Assembly: GCA_963668245.2 (NCBI GenBank)
Contig: OY764195.2
Span: 248,001 to 312,000 of the forward strand
Origin: Anoxybacterium sp963668245
Lineage (GTDB): Bacteria; Bacillota; Clostridia; Peptostreptococcales; Anaerovoracaceae
Direction: 5' to 3'
Length of the DNA stretch: 64,000 nt
In this document: piece after piece, positions 1 to 8,825 of the stretch
Numbering within the stretch: the first letter of the stretch is position 1
Layout: each line of letters begins with the position of its first letter
Position numbers and translations under genes: made by a program
Notes under the pieces: model-generated
Database searches by the model: none
Seen by the model: only the letters and a program-made list of their open reading frames with translations
Told to the model about the DNA's origin: nothing

Positions 1-1
1 C

Positions 2-202
2 AACACTGTTCTTCGTGACACCATCACAGAAATTCTTGGAATTAAAGAATTCGAATCTACAGATGACGGAAAGTATTGGTTAGAATATACTCCATGCTTT
101 GGCGCATGTGATATTTCCCCTGCAATTCGAATCAATGGGAAAGTGTATGGTCATCTCACAACAAAAGAGAGTGTAAAAGCTGCTCTTGATCAGTACAAAT
201 AG
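2..202 (+). CDS. NADH dehydrogenase-like 24 kDa (NuoE/HndA) subunit of [FeFe]-hydrogenase, C-terminal part
   Basis: Only the last 66 residues are in the window; the gene starts upstream. The tail carries the thioredoxin-like [2Fe-2S] domain of NuoE/HydC/HndA proteins, with the second half of the cluster motif visible as CFGACDISPAIRING. This subunit normally relays electrons between the NuoF-like flavin subunit and the catalytic subunit of a trimeric cytoplasmic hydrogenase. It is followed after 12 bp by the NuoF-like gene and then HydA, so the three form one operon. The stop codon TAG overlaps the AGGAGGG ribosome site of the next gene. Confidence 0.88.
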   Translation, partial: NTVLRDTITEILGIKEFESTDDGKYWLEYTPCFGACDISPAIRINGKVYGHLTTKESVKAALDQYK

Positions 203-214
203 GAGGGAATTATC

Positions 215-1480
215 ATGTCTAAAACAGTAAGTTTTATCACCGAGAATTTCGGAAAGTATGATCCGAATTCAATCGACTCTTATTTGTCGGTGGGCGGCTT
301 CACAGCTGTAAAAAAAGCGCTTGCCATGTCCTCTAGTGAAATCATAGACATCACAAAAAAAGCATCTGTCAAAGGCAGAGGCGGTGCTGCTTATGATACT
401 GGAAGAAAATGGTCACAAGCTGCATCAGTGCCTGGAGATGACAAAGTTGTCATCTGTAATGCTGATGAAGGCGAACCGTGTACATTCAAAGATAGAAGCA
501 TCTTATCTGAAGATCCATTCCGTCTTTTAGAAGGTATGATTATTGCGGGATACGCAGTAGGTGCAAAGAACGGGTATATTTATTTGAGAGAAGAATATCG
601 TCACCTCAAGCCACTGATTAAAAATGCGATACAATCTTCTATCGACCGCGGTTTCTTGGGAGATAATATCCAGGGAACTGGTTTTTCATTCAATATTCAT
701 TTATACTCCGGAGCAGGCGCTTATGTCTGCGGAGAAGGTTCCACATTAATCGAGTCAATTGAAGGTAAAAGCGGACGACCAAGAATCAAGCCGCCATTTA
801 TCAAGGAATGTGGATTATTCCAACTTCCTACACTAGTAAATAACGTAGAAACACTTGCAATCGCTACAGCAATCATCCAAAACGGAGTGGAAGAGTATCT
901 TAAATATGGCACTCCAGATTGTCCTGGAACAAAAATCATCAGCCTTGCTGGTAATGTAAACAAACCTGGCGCTTATGAGGTTCCTTTTGGACTAACACTT
1001 AGAGAAATCATTTACGACATCGGCGGCGGTATCCCTGGGGATAATAATTTAAAATTATTCCAGTTAGGCGGAGCTTCTGGGAAAATGGGTTCAGCTGCAA
1101 TCGTAGACACACCTTATACCTATGACGAATTACACAAACAAGGTCTCGTAATTGGTTCTGGTGGTGTCCTGGTTGTGGATGACAGAACAAGAGTAATTGA
1201 TTTCGTTCAATCAATTCAAAACTTCTTTATTCACGAAAGCTGCGGTAAATGCACTCCTTGCAGAGAAGGAAACAGACAGATTTCCAAGATCATTGACCGT
1301 TTCGTGGAAGGAAATCCAAAACCAGACGATTTGCAAACGGCAGAACGTTTTGCAAACATCATGAGCAATTGTGCATTTTGCGGCTTAGGAGAAACTGCTC
1401 AAAGCGCTCTCTTGTCCGCTATCAAGCATTTCCCTGAAGAGTTTGAATTATTGGAGGTGGCTGCAAGTGAAAAACATTAA
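215..1480 (+). CDS. NuoF-like NAD(P)H- and FMN-binding subunit of [FeFe]-hydrogenase (HydB/HndC type)
   Basis: This 421-residue flavoprotein belongs to the NuoF/HydB/HndC family. It carries the nucleotide/FMN-binding region GRGGAAYDTGRKW near residue 52 and the GAGAYVCGEGSTLIESIEG region near residue 165. Near the C-terminus is the [4Fe-4S] motif CGKCTPCREG with a later Cys (SNCAFCGLG). It lacks the extra N-terminal [2Fe-2S] and C-terminal ferredoxin domains found in some HydB proteins, so it is a short form. It probably exchanges electrons between NAD(P)H and ferredoxin or H2 with its neighbours. The start is fixed by AGGAGGG 8 bp upstream. Electron bifurcation is plausible but not shown by sequence. 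Confidence 0.9.
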   Translation: MSKTVSFITENFGKYDPNSIDSYLSVGGFTAVKKALAMSSSEIIDITKKASVKGRGGAAYDTGRKWSQAASVPGDDKVVICNADEGEPCTFKDRSILSEDPFRLLEGMIIAGYAVGAKNGYIYLREEYRHLKPLIKNAIQSSIDRGFLGDNIQGTGFSFNIHLYSGAGAYVCGEGSTLIESIEGKSGRPRIKPPFIKECGLFQLPTLVNNVETLAIATAIIQNGVEEYLKYGTPDCPGTKIISLAGNVNKPGAYEVPFGLTLREIIYDIGGGIPGDNNLKLFQLGGASGKMGSAAIVDTPYTYDELHKQGLVIGSGGVLVVDDRTRVIDFVQSIQNFFIHESCGKCTPCREGNRQISKIIDRFVEGNPKPDDLQTAERFANIMSNCAFCGLGETAQSALLSAIKHFPEEFELLEVAASEKH

Positions 1481-3215
1481 GATAACGATAGATAATAAAG
1501 AAGTTATTGTTCCTGAGGGGACTACTATTCTGGAGGCAGCAAGAAAAGTGAATATCAACATTCCACATCTTTGCTATCACCCAGATCAAGCAATCAAAGC
1601 AAACTGCAGACTTTGCGTTGTAGAAGTTGCCGGCAGCAAAAAACTGACTCCTTCATGTTCTTCTTACGTATGGGAAGGCATGGAAGTTCAGACAAACACA
1701 AAAAAAGTTCGTGATATGCAAAAAGGAATCTTAGAGTTAATCCTCTCCAATCACGAGCAAGACTGCTTAAAATGTCTTAGAAATGGCAATTGCGAATTAC
1801 AAGCACTTTGTCAGAGGTTTAATATTTCAAAAACGAATCTAGAGGATACGGTTGAAGCGCTTCCTCTTGATAACACAAACCCTTCCCTTGTAAGAGATTC
1901 TGCGAAATGCGTGAAATGTAATCGTTGTGTCGATGCGTGTCAGAAGGTACAAGAAGTACATGTACTAACTCACTCTCATCGTTCTATTCATTATAATATA
2001 ACGCCTGCATATGAAATGCCTCTGGAAGAGACTTTCTGTGTTTTCTGCGGTCAGTGTGCAGCAGTATGTCCTGTTGGAGCTATCGTAGAAAAGGATGACA
2101 CTGCGAAAGTTTGGGAAGCAATCCACGATCCGAAAAAGCATGTCATCGTTCAGGTTGCTCCTGCCGTAAGAGTTGCTCTTGGAGATGCATTTAATCTCCC
2201 AAAAGGCTCTATCGTAACAGGGCAAATGGTTGCAGCACTTAGAAGATTAGGTTTTGATAAGGTCTTCGATACAAACTTTACTGCAGATTTAACCATCCTT
2301 GAAGAGGGAAATGAACTGATTAAGAGAGTTACCCAGGGTGGAACACTTCCGATGATCACTTCCTGTTCTCCTGGTTGGATTAACTTTATTGAAGGAAGAT
2401 ACGATCATCTTTTAGATCATCTTTCCACATGTAAGTCACCGCAGCAAATGTTTGGAGCACTTTCAAAATCATATTATTCAGATCTTACAAACATTGAGCC
2501 TAAGGATATTTACACTGTATCTATCATGCCTTGTACTGCAAAAAAATATGAAGCAGTAAGACCTGAAATGGTTACAAATGGTGTTCAAGAAGTTGATGCA
2601 GTTTTGACAACAAGAGAGCTCGCACGTATGATCCAATCTGCTGGTATTGACTTTGTTGATTTGGAAGAAGATCAATTTGACAATCCGTTCGGTATTGGTA
2701 CTGGTGCTGGCGCAATCTTTGGAGCTACAGGTGGTGTTATGGAAGCAGCTCTTCGAACTGCTTACGAAGTCATAACAGGGAAAGGACTCCCTTCGTTGAA
2801 CTTCAATGAAGTACGTGGTCTTGAAGGCATCAAAGAGAGCACAGTCAACATCGATGGTTTGGAATTGAAAGTTGCTGTTGCACATGGCCTAGGAAATGCA
2901 AAAACATTACTGAAACAAATTGAAAAAGGAGAATCTCCTTACGCATTTATCGAAGTAATGGCATGCCCTGGCGGATGTATCGGCGGTGGCGGACAGCCAA
3001 TCAAATCCACTATGGACGTAAAAGCGAAGAGAATCGAAGCAATTTATGAAATCGACGAAGATCTTCCGTTGAGAAAATCTCACAAAAATCCAGATATCCT
3101 CAAGCTATATGAAGAATATCTGGAAGCACCTCTTGGACATAAGTCCCATGAATTGCTGCACACTCATTATCACTCTCGTGGTATGAAGTATAATTTCAGC
3201 GAATTAATGAAATAG
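1467..3215 (+). CDS. hydA: [FeFe]-hydrogenase catalytic subunit HydA
   Basis: Catalytic subunit of the cytoplasmic trimeric [FeFe]-hydrogenase. Domains in order: N-terminal [2Fe-2S] ferredoxin domain (about 1-80), a His-Cys3 cluster segment (HEQDCLKCLRNGNC), two [4Fe-4S] clusters (CVKCNRCVDAC and CVFCGQCAAVC), and the H-cluster domain. All three H-cluster signatures are intact: TSCSPGW, MPCTAKK and EVMACPGGCIGGGG. The likely start is GTG at 1467, with GGAGG 9 bp before it. A TTG at 1443 is in frame but lies upstream of that ribosome site. The gene overlaps the NuoF-like gene by 14 bp, implying translational coupling. A strong terminator follows directly. Confidence 0.95.
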   Translation: MKNIKITIDNKEVIVPEGTTILEAARKVNINIPHLCYHPDQAIKANCRLCVVEVAGSKKLTPSCSSYVWEGMEVQTNTKKVRDMQKGILELILSNHEQDCLKCLRNGNCELQALCQRFNISKTNLEDTVEALPLDNTNPSLVRDSAKCVKCNRCVDACQKVQEVHVLTHSHRSIHYNITPAYEMPLEETFCVFCGQCAAVCPVGAIVEKDDTAKVWEAIHDPKKHVIVQVAPAVRVALGDAFNLPKGSIVTGQMVAALRRLGFDKVFDTNFTADLTILEEGNELIKRVTQGGTLPMITSCSPGWINFIEGRYDHLLDHLSTCKSPQQMFGALSKSYYSDLTNIEPKDIYTVSIMPCTAKKYEAVRPEMVTNGVQEVDAVLTTRELARMIQSAGIDFVDLEEDQFDNPFGIGTGAGAIFGATGGVMEAALRTAYEVITGKGLPSLNFNEVRGLEGIKESTVNIDGLELKVAVAHGLGNAKTLLKQIEKGESPYAFIEVMACPGGCIGGGGQPIKSTMDVKAKRIEAIYEIDEDLPLRKSHKNPDILKLYEEYLEAPLGHKSHELLHTHYHSRGMKYNFSELMK

Positions 3216-3236
3216 TGATTCAGCTATGATATAATC

Positions 3237-3264
3237 AGGCAGGTCTATGACCTGCCTTTTTATT
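3237..3264 (+). terminator. Rho-independent terminator of the hydrogenase operon
   Basis: Perfect 9-bp stem AGGCAGGTC (3237-3245) / GACCTGCCT (3249-3257) with a 3-nt loop, followed by a T-rich tract. It ends the hydrogenase operon 20 bp after the hydA stop. Confidence 0.92.
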
Positions 3265-3297
3265 GTTCTCAGAAATCATTCTGAGAAAGGAGGATTT

Positions 3298-4806
3298 ATG
3301 AAACGAGGAACTGGCATTTTACTTCACATCAGTTCTCTGCCAAATCATTACGGCATTGGAACGTTTGGGAATAGTGCGTATGAATTTGTTGATTTTTTGA
3401 GGGATACCCATCAGGGTTACTGGCAAATACTACCGCTTGGTCCTACCACCTATGGAGATTCACCTTATCAATCCCCCTCATCTTTTGCCATAAATCCTTA
3501 TCTCATTGACCTGGATTTATTGAAAGAAAATGGATTGTTGTCTCTAGAAGAGTATCATCATTTGGATTTTGGCGACGAAAAAAATCAAGTCGATTTCATT
3601 AAAGTTCGAGCTGCAAAGGATTATTTATTTCAGCTTGCCTTTCAACGAAAATCGCTTTTACCCCAATGGGAGCTCAGTCACTTTCAAGAATCTCATCAAG
3701 GATGGCTATCCGATTATGCCTTTTATAATGCCTATCAAAATCACGTTCATAATGGCAACTGGATGGAATGGGACAGTCTCATCCGAACTCGAAATGCTGA
3801 TGCAATGTTGGCGTTTGAAGAGAACCACAAAGAAGAGCTTGAATTCCAGGTGTTTTTACAGTTTATCGCGTATAAGCAATGGACATTACTTAAACAATAT
3901 GCCAACGCAAACGAAATTCAGATAATTGGAGACATCCCAATCTATGCCGCCGCAAACAGCACTGATACATGGAGTCAAGCTTTTTCTGGTATTTTTCAAT
4001 TGTCCGATTCCATGCAACCAAAAAACGTGGCAGGCTGCCCACCAGATTATTTTTCTGTCGATGGCCAATACTGGGGAAATACCGTCTATGATTGGGAGAA
4101 AAACAAGGAGACTGGTTATCAATGGTGGCTGGAACGAATCCATCATGGATTGTCTATTTACGATTGGCTTCGTATTGACCATTTTAGAGGTTTTGAAAGC
4201 TATTGGGAGATTCCCTATGGTTCCCCTAGCGCTGCCTTTGGCGTTTGGAGAAAGGGACCTGGGATGGACTTCATTGATACGATAAAAAATACTTTAGGTA
4301 AGGTTCAAATCATTGCTGAAGACTTAGGATTGTTGACTGAAGAAGTTCATGATTTCTTAAAAGAAAGTGGATTTCCTGGAATGAAGGTTCTAAGTTTTGC
4401 ATTTGATTCCGATAGTACCAATCCATATTTGCCACATCATTATGATAAAAACTGCGTTGTTTACACAGGGACACATGACAATGATACGATTCTAGGTTGG
4501 TTTGATACAGCTAACGCTCAAAAACAAAATTTTGCCGTTGAATATTTTCGTTTAACTGAAGAGGAAGGGTATCATTGGGGGCTGATACGTGGCGCCTTAT
4601 CATCCACTGCTTTTTTAGCGATCATTCCAATGCAGGACTATTTAGGCCTAACGTCTGAGTCTCGTATGAATACACCGTCTACGGTAGGAGGAAACAATTG
4701 GCGTTGGAAGTTAAGCGATTCACATGCCTATCTAGCACTAAAGGAACGAATTGCTTCCCTCGTAAAACTATATTCTAGAGAAGCAGAAAAAAGGGATTCG
4801 CTTTGA
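3298..4806 (+). CDS. malQ: 4-alpha-glucanotransferase (amylomaltase, GH77)
   Basis: 502-residue GH77 enzyme that transfers alpha-1,4-glucan chains between maltooligosaccharides in the cytoplasm. The N-terminus MKRGTGILLHISSLPNHYG and the segment WQILPLGPTTYGDSPYQSPS are typical of the family. Conserved active-site stretches include DWLRIDHFRGFESYWEIP (nucleophile Asp), IIAEDLGLLT (acid/base Glu) and YTGTHDNDT. The start at 3298 has AAAGGAGG 4-5 bp upstream. An upstream in-frame ATG at 3247 lies inside the hydrogenase terminator and is not used. It is a single-gene unit between two terminators, with no other glycogen gene in the window. Confidence 0.95.
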   Translation: MKRGTGILLHISSLPNHYGIGTFGNSAYEFVDFLRDTHQGYWQILPLGPTTYGDSPYQSPSSFAINPYLIDLDLLKENGLLSLEEYHHLDFGDEKNQVDFIKVRAAKDYLFQLAFQRKSLLPQWELSHFQESHQGWLSDYAFYNAYQNHVHNGNWMEWDSLIRTRNADAMLAFEENHKEELEFQVFLQFIAYKQWTLLKQYANANEIQIIGDIPIYAAANSTDTWSQAFSGIFQLSDSMQPKNVAGCPPDYFSVDGQYWGNTVYDWEKNKETGYQWWLERIHHGLSIYDWLRIDHFRGFESYWEIPYGSPSAAFGVWRKGPGMDFIDTIKNTLGKVQIIAEDLGLLTEEVHDFLKESGFPGMKVLSFAFDSDSTNPYLPHHYDKNCVVYTGTHDNDTILGWFDTANAQKQNFAVEYFRLTEEEGYHWGLIRGALSSTAFLAIIPMQDYLGLTSESRMNTPSTVGGNNWRWKLSDSHAYLALKERIASLVKLYSREAEKRDSL

Positions 4807-4813
4807 AACAAAA

Positions 4814-4847
4814 GGCCATCATCCTATGGTGATGATAGCCTTTTTTT
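4814..4847 (+). terminator. Terminator between convergent malQ and the dac gene
   Basis: Imperfect stem GGCCATCATC / GATGATAGCC followed by seven T. It lies in the convergent gap, and the A-rich 5' side suggests it may also work for the minus-strand gene ending at 4846. Confidence 0.85.
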
Positions 4848-6195
4848 AAGATTTCCAGTATTCATCATATCGCTTCTGATTTTCTTTATGTTGATACCGA
4901 TTGGCTCTCTCCATCCGCCTTTGCTTTCGCTTTTTTATCTGACGACGTTTCAGCACAATATAAAAAATCAGGAACAACATTAAAATCAATGCGACTCCTC
5001 CAAGGATAATTTCAATTTTTTTCGCTGTTTTGTCTGAAATACCAACAATAGAAAGCAAGCCTCCCTCTGGAACTTCTTCCGTTGTGACAATATCTACCTG
5101 TCCTACCAGTTGATCTCCTTCATATACTTCAACAACGCCTACTGCTTGACCCTTTTTAACTGGTGCTTGTATACGATCCTCTAGAACCACCTTTGTTTGA
5201 ATCAACGAATCAGATGCATCAATCGGCACCGTTGCGTATGCCGATTCAGCGGCTACAACGTTCACCTTTCTTTCGCTGCCCCTTTTCACCGAGATTTGCC
5301 CAAGGTCAGTTCCCCCATCCAGTGCATGAATACTTTTATAGTTTTCAAATGCATAATCTAAAAGTGCAATGGAGTCTGCAAAGCGTCCTTCATCAGTGGA
5401 TTTCAAAACAACAGCAATCAGTTCAGTGTCTCCCCTAATCGCTCCAGCTATCAAACACCCTCCGGCTTCCGGCGTGTACCCCGTTTTTATGCCCGTCGCC
5501 CCTTCATATTTCGCCTCTCGTTTGATTCCATTGACATATAGCTTTGTTTTTTGATCATAAATCAAACGATTGGTATTATATAAATACCTTGTTTCCTGCA
5601 TGTTTGTAGCGGGAATTGTATACTTATACGTTGCGACAAAATCACGAAATGTTTCATTTGTCATGGCATACCGTGCAATCATCGCCATATCATATGCCGT
5701 TGTTACATGATCATCATCGTGCAGGCCATTTGGAGATACAAAATTTGTATTCTTTGCCCCCAACTCTTTTGCTCTCTGGTTCATCATATCCGCAAAATCA
5801 GGTACTGTACCGGCAATCTCTTTTGCTAGAGCTACTGCTGCATCGTTTGCTGATTCAAGAAGTAACGCATAAAGAAGTTCCCTTACGGTTATTCGTTCCC
5901 CTTCCAGCAGGTAAATTCTGCTTCCTCCTGTGAAAGGAGTCTCGCTGTCAATCGTTACGGTTTGATCTAAATCCAGATTTTCCAGAGTCAAAAGTGCAGT
6001 CATTACTTTTGTTGTACTGGCTGGATATCTCTGTTCATTCATGTTTTTATCATATAATATCATGCCAGTTTTTGCATCAATCACAATACCCGTTTCTGCC
6101 TGGATTTGCGGAGGTTCCGTTGTCCCAAATGCGACAACTGGCATTCCATTTATTATGACCAATGCCATTAGAATAATTGTGATAAGTCTTCTCAT
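4846..6195 (-). CDS. D-alanyl-D-alanine carboxypeptidase (PBP5/DacF family, class A serine peptidase S11)
   Basis: 449-residue exported penicillin-binding protein that trims the terminal D-Ala from peptidoglycan stem peptides. It has an N-terminal signal segment (about 3-24) and all three catalytic motifs: S60-T-T-K63 (PASTTK), S115-A-N117 and K237-T-G239. A beta-rich C-terminal domain follows, then a C-terminal hydrophobic helix (about 390-415) and a very basic cytoplasmic tail (KRRQIKKRKQRR). The tail helix suggests a transmembrane anchor rather than the amphipathic anchor of E. coli PBP5. It lies 13 bp downstream of apgM in the same direction and is likely co-transcribed with it. Confidence 0.92.
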   Translation of the reverse strand: MRRLITIILMALVIINGMPVVAFGTTEPPQIQAETGIVIDAKTGMILYDKNMNEQRYPASTTKVMTALLTLENLDLDQTVTIDSETPFTGGSRIYLLEGERITVRELLYALLLESANDAAVALAKEIAGTVPDFADMMNQRAKELGAKNTNFVSPNGLHDDDHVTTAYDMAMIARYAMTNETFRDFVATYKYTIPATNMQETRYLYNTNRLIYDQKTKLYVNGIKREAKYEGATGIKTGYTPEAGGCLIAGAIRGDTELIAVVLKSTDEGRFADSIALLDYAFENYKSIHALDGGTDLGQISVKRGSERKVNVVAAESAYATVPIDASDSLIQTKVVLEDRIQAPVKKGQAVGVVEVYEGDQLVGQVDIVTTEEVPEGGLLSIVGISDKTAKKIEIILGGVALILMLFLIFYIVLKRRQIKKRKQRRMERANRYQHKENQKRYDEYWKS

Positions 6196-6208
6196 ATTGA
6201 ATCCTTTG

Positions 6209-7423
6209 TTATTTTTTTAGAAAGAAATAGTCGGCTAGTTCAAACCCATTATCAAAGTACTTTCCGTTTTCACCAGCGTCCTCCGAAAAAGCCTGTTCTT
6301 CGATCGTATCACTTATTGCAGTGCTGTCATATAAAACATACGGCACTGGTGTTGATGAGTGAGTCCTGATTGCAAGAGGTGTTCTGTGATCAGGCACAAT
6401 CAATATGCGGTAAGGTTCATTGGTTGTTTCAAGATATCCTAATATAGGAAGCAATACGAGGTCATCTATCATTTCAAGAGACTTGATTTTGCCTTCCATA
6501 TCTCCTTGATGAGAACATTCATCTGGAGCTTCAATATGCATGTAAACAAATTCTTTCCCCTTTTTATATTCTTCAATAGCAGCTTCCGCTTTCCCTTTGA
6601 AATTTGTATGAATGGTCCCAGTTGCTCCTTCCACATCAATAGAATCCAGTCCTGCACACAGAGCAATTCCTTTGATTAAGTCAACAGCCGAAATAGCAGT
6701 TCCTCCAATTCCATACTTTTCCGTGAAAGAAGATAACTTTGGTTTACGCCCCTGACCCCAAATCCAAATTGAATTTGCAGGATTTAATCCTTTTTCGATT
6801 CGAGCCAAATTCACAGGATGATCCTTCAACAGCTCATAGCTTTTCTTCATCATCTCCGTTATAAAATCCGACCCTTCACCTTTTGGAAGATGTGCACCCG
6901 CTTTTTGAGTCAGCACATCATGTGGTGGGGTCAAGTCATAATCAACTGAACCATTTTTCACAATCAAAGCATGTCTGTAACTAACTCCAGGGTAATACTG
7001 CATTGCTTCTGTTCCTAATTTTTCATTGATATATTCAATTAGAATCTTTGCTTCTCCATTAGAGATATCTCCAGAACTGTGATCCAGTATCGTTAATTCC
7101 TCATAAGCTCCGCTTCCCTGCAACGTAATGAGATTGGTGCGAAACGCAACATCAGTTTCTTCTAATTCAATACCCATGCTCGCTGCTTCCAACGGAGATC
7201 GTCCAGTGTGATATACAGAAGGGTCATACCCCATTACCGATAAATTTGCGGCATCACTACCTGGTGCGATTCCTTCGGGGATTGTTTTTACCATTCCCAC
7301 GAGTCCCTTTTGAGCCAGACCATTTATTGTCGGCATTTTTGCAGCTTGTAGCGGTGTAATGTTCCCAAGGGCTTCCATTTTTTCATCACCAGCCCCATCA
7401 GGTACTAGTATTAAGTATTTCAT
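6209..7423 (-). CDS. apgM: 2,3-bisphosphoglycerate-independent phosphoglycerate mutase, archaeal type (ApgM)
   Basis: 404-residue member of the alkaline-phosphatase superfamily, interconverting 3- and 2-phosphoglycerate in glycolysis. The N-terminus KYLILVPDGAGDE contains a metal-binding Asp. The segment IAPGSDAANLSVMGYDP contains the phosphorylatable Ser, and late metal ligands occur in APDECSHQGD and VPDHRTP. Length and motifs match the short ApgM family rather than the longer GpmI (about 510 residues). A GGAGG ribosome site precedes the start. It sits next to serC and serA, which draw on the same 3-phosphoglycerate pool, but serC carries its own weak terminator. Confidence 0.93.
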   Translation of the reverse strand: MKYLILVPDGAGDEKMEALGNITPLQAAKMPTINGLAQKGLVGMVKTIPEGIAPGSDAANLSVMGYDPSVYHTGRSPLEAASMGIELEETDVAFRTNLITLQGSGAYEELTILDHSSGDISNGEAKILIEYINEKLGTEAMQYYPGVSYRHALIVKNGSVDYDLTPPHDVLTQKAGAHLPKGEGSDFITEMMKKSYELLKDHPVNLARIEKGLNPANSIWIWGQGRKPKLSSFTEKYGIGGTAISAVDLIKGIALCAGLDSIDVEGATGTIHTNFKGKAEAAIEEYKKGKEFVYMHIEAPDECSHQGDMEGKIKSLEMIDDLVLLPILGYLETTNEPYRILIVPDHRTPLAIRTHSSTPVPYVLYDSTAISDTIEEQAFSEDAGENGKYFDNGFELADYFFLKK

Positions 7424-7537
7424 AAATGCCTCCTTTCCAATTACTTTCTTAAGACATTTTCATATATCCTGTAAACAGAATAATCCATGTTTCCGTCAAC
7501 GTAGCTTTCAGTTTTATTTTTACTTAATAAAATAGAA

Positions 7538-7579
7538 ATAGAAATGCCCTCTAATGATACCATAGGAAAGCATCTCTAT
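7538..7579 (-). terminator. Probable terminator after serC
   Basis: Read on the minus strand, ATAGAGATGC pairs with GCATTTCTAT (one G-U pair) across a 22-nt loop, followed by a T-rich stretch. It lies 20 bp beyond the serC stop. The stem is weaker than the others in this window. Confidence 0.55.
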
Positions 7580-7598
7580 TGTGTTTCTTTCGTGGATT

Positions 7599-8690
7599 TT
7601 ATTTATTCTCTGCTTCGAATTTCTTCATAAAGGCAATCAACTCATCAATACCTGCCATTGGCATCGCATTATAGATACTTGCTCTCATGCCTCCTATTGA
7701 TCTATGTCCACCTAGGTTATGAAGCCCTTCTGCTTTAGATTGTGTTGTAAATTTTTTGTCCAAATCCGCATTACCAGTGACAAACACTACATTCATCAAA
7801 GAACGATCTTGTTCTCTTACAGGACAACGATATAATCTGCTTCCATCAATGTAGTTGTAAAGTTTTGCAGCCTTCTCTTTATTAATCTTTTCAAGTGCTT
7901 CGATTCCGCCTAATTTCTGAATTTGTTTGAAAACTTCACCAGCCATGTAAATCCCAAAAGTTGGTGGGGTATTGTACATGGACTCATTGTTGGCATGAAT
8001 TTTATAATCCAGATAGACTGGTACACTTTTTGGTGCAAAGCCAATCAAATCATCTCTGATAATTACGATTGTCACTCCAGCTGGGCCAATATTTTTTTGA
8101 GCCCCAGCATAGATTATTCCAAACTTAGATACATCTACTGCTTCAGATAAAATACAAGAAGATAAATCTCCTACTAGAGGAATATCTCCTGTATCAGGAA
8201 TCACCGGATATTTTGTACCGTAAATCGTATTGTTCATTGTGATATGTACATAATCTGCATCTGGTGTAAAGTCTTCTTTTTTCAATTCAGGAATGTAAGA
8301 GAATGTACTTTCTTCGGAAGAAGCTACAATTCTGATTTCTCCAAATTTAGCTGCCTCTTCAGCGGCTTTTTTCGCCCATGTTCCCGTAATGATGTAATCT
8401 GCCTTCTTCGTTTTACGAAGGAGATTTAGCGGTATCATCGAAAATTGTAGTGTTGCTCCACCTTGTAGGAACAATACTTTATAATTTTCTGGAATATTCA
8501 TAATCTCACGCAGATTGCTTTCTGCCGAGTGTAGGATTTCCTCAAATTCTTTAGATCGATGGCTCATTTCCATAACGGACATACCGCAACCATTATAATT
8601 GGTTAATTGTTCTGCAGCGGTTTCCATTACCTCGAGGGGAAGCATGGAGGGTCCTGCCGAGAAATTGTATACTCTTTTTTCATCATTCAT
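7599..8690 (-). CDS. serC: Phosphoserine aminotransferase
   Basis: 363-residue class V PLP-dependent aminotransferase converting 3-phosphohydroxypyruvate to phosphoserine, step 2 of serine biosynthesis. The N-terminus YNFSAGPSMLPLEVM and the PLP-lysine region IYAGAQKNIGPAG are characteristic. The C-terminal GGHRSIGGMRASIYNAM motif binds the phosphate group. The start is ATG at 8690, with GGAGGT 10 bp upstream. A TTG at 8708 lies upstream of that site. It is divergent from serA, and the two genes share a palindromic promoter region. Confidence 0.95.
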   Translation of the reverse strand: MNDEKRVYNFSAGPSMLPLEVMETAAEQLTNYNGCGMSVMEMSHRSKEFEEILHSAESNLREIMNIPENYKVLFLQGGATLQFSMIPLNLLRKTKKADYIITGTWAKKAAEEAAKFGEIRIVASSEESTFSYIPELKKEDFTPDADYVHITMNNTIYGTKYPVIPDTGDIPLVGDLSSCILSEAVDVSKFGIIYAGAQKNIGPAGVTIVIIRDDLIGFAPKSVPVYLDYKIHANNESMYNTPPTFGIYMAGEVFKQIQKLGGIEALEKINKEKAAKLYNYIDGSRLYRCPVREQDRSLMNVVFVTGNADLDKKFTTQSKAEGLHNLGGHRSIGGMRASIYNAMPMAGIDELIAFMKKFEAENK

Positions 8691-8723
8691 CAAATAATTC
8701 ACCTCCAAAATAAATATTGTATT

Positions 8724-8762
8724 ATTATAACACTTTACGACACTCAGGTAAAGTGTTATAAT
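8724..8762. promoter_or_regulatory. Overlapping divergent serC/serA promoters built on a 13-bp perfect palindrome
   Basis: Perfect inverted repeat TATAACACTTTAC (8726-8738) / GTAAAGTGTTATA (8748-8760) with a 9-nt spacer. Each outer edge forms a TATAAT -10 box: 8757-8762 on plus for serA and 8729-8724 on minus for serC. Each -35 box (TTTACG / TTTACC) lies in the opposite arm at exactly 17 bp spacing. A single dimeric regulator bound here would cover both promoters, so this is a candidate operator for serine control. The regulator is unknown. Confidence 0.75.
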
Positions 8763-8825
8763 TTTACCGAATCATTATAGAAAAAAATAATCACAATAAA
8801 AAATACAAATCAGGAGAAATGGAAA

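Noticed and set aside
1443..1466. TTG-initiated extension of hydA
   Set aside because: It lies upstream of the GGAGG that serves the GTG at 1467, and adds residues not typical of the ferredoxin domain start.
3247..3297. Upstream ATG extension of malQ
   Set aside because: The ATG lies inside the hydrogenase terminator hairpin, and a proper ribosome site precedes the ATG at 3298.
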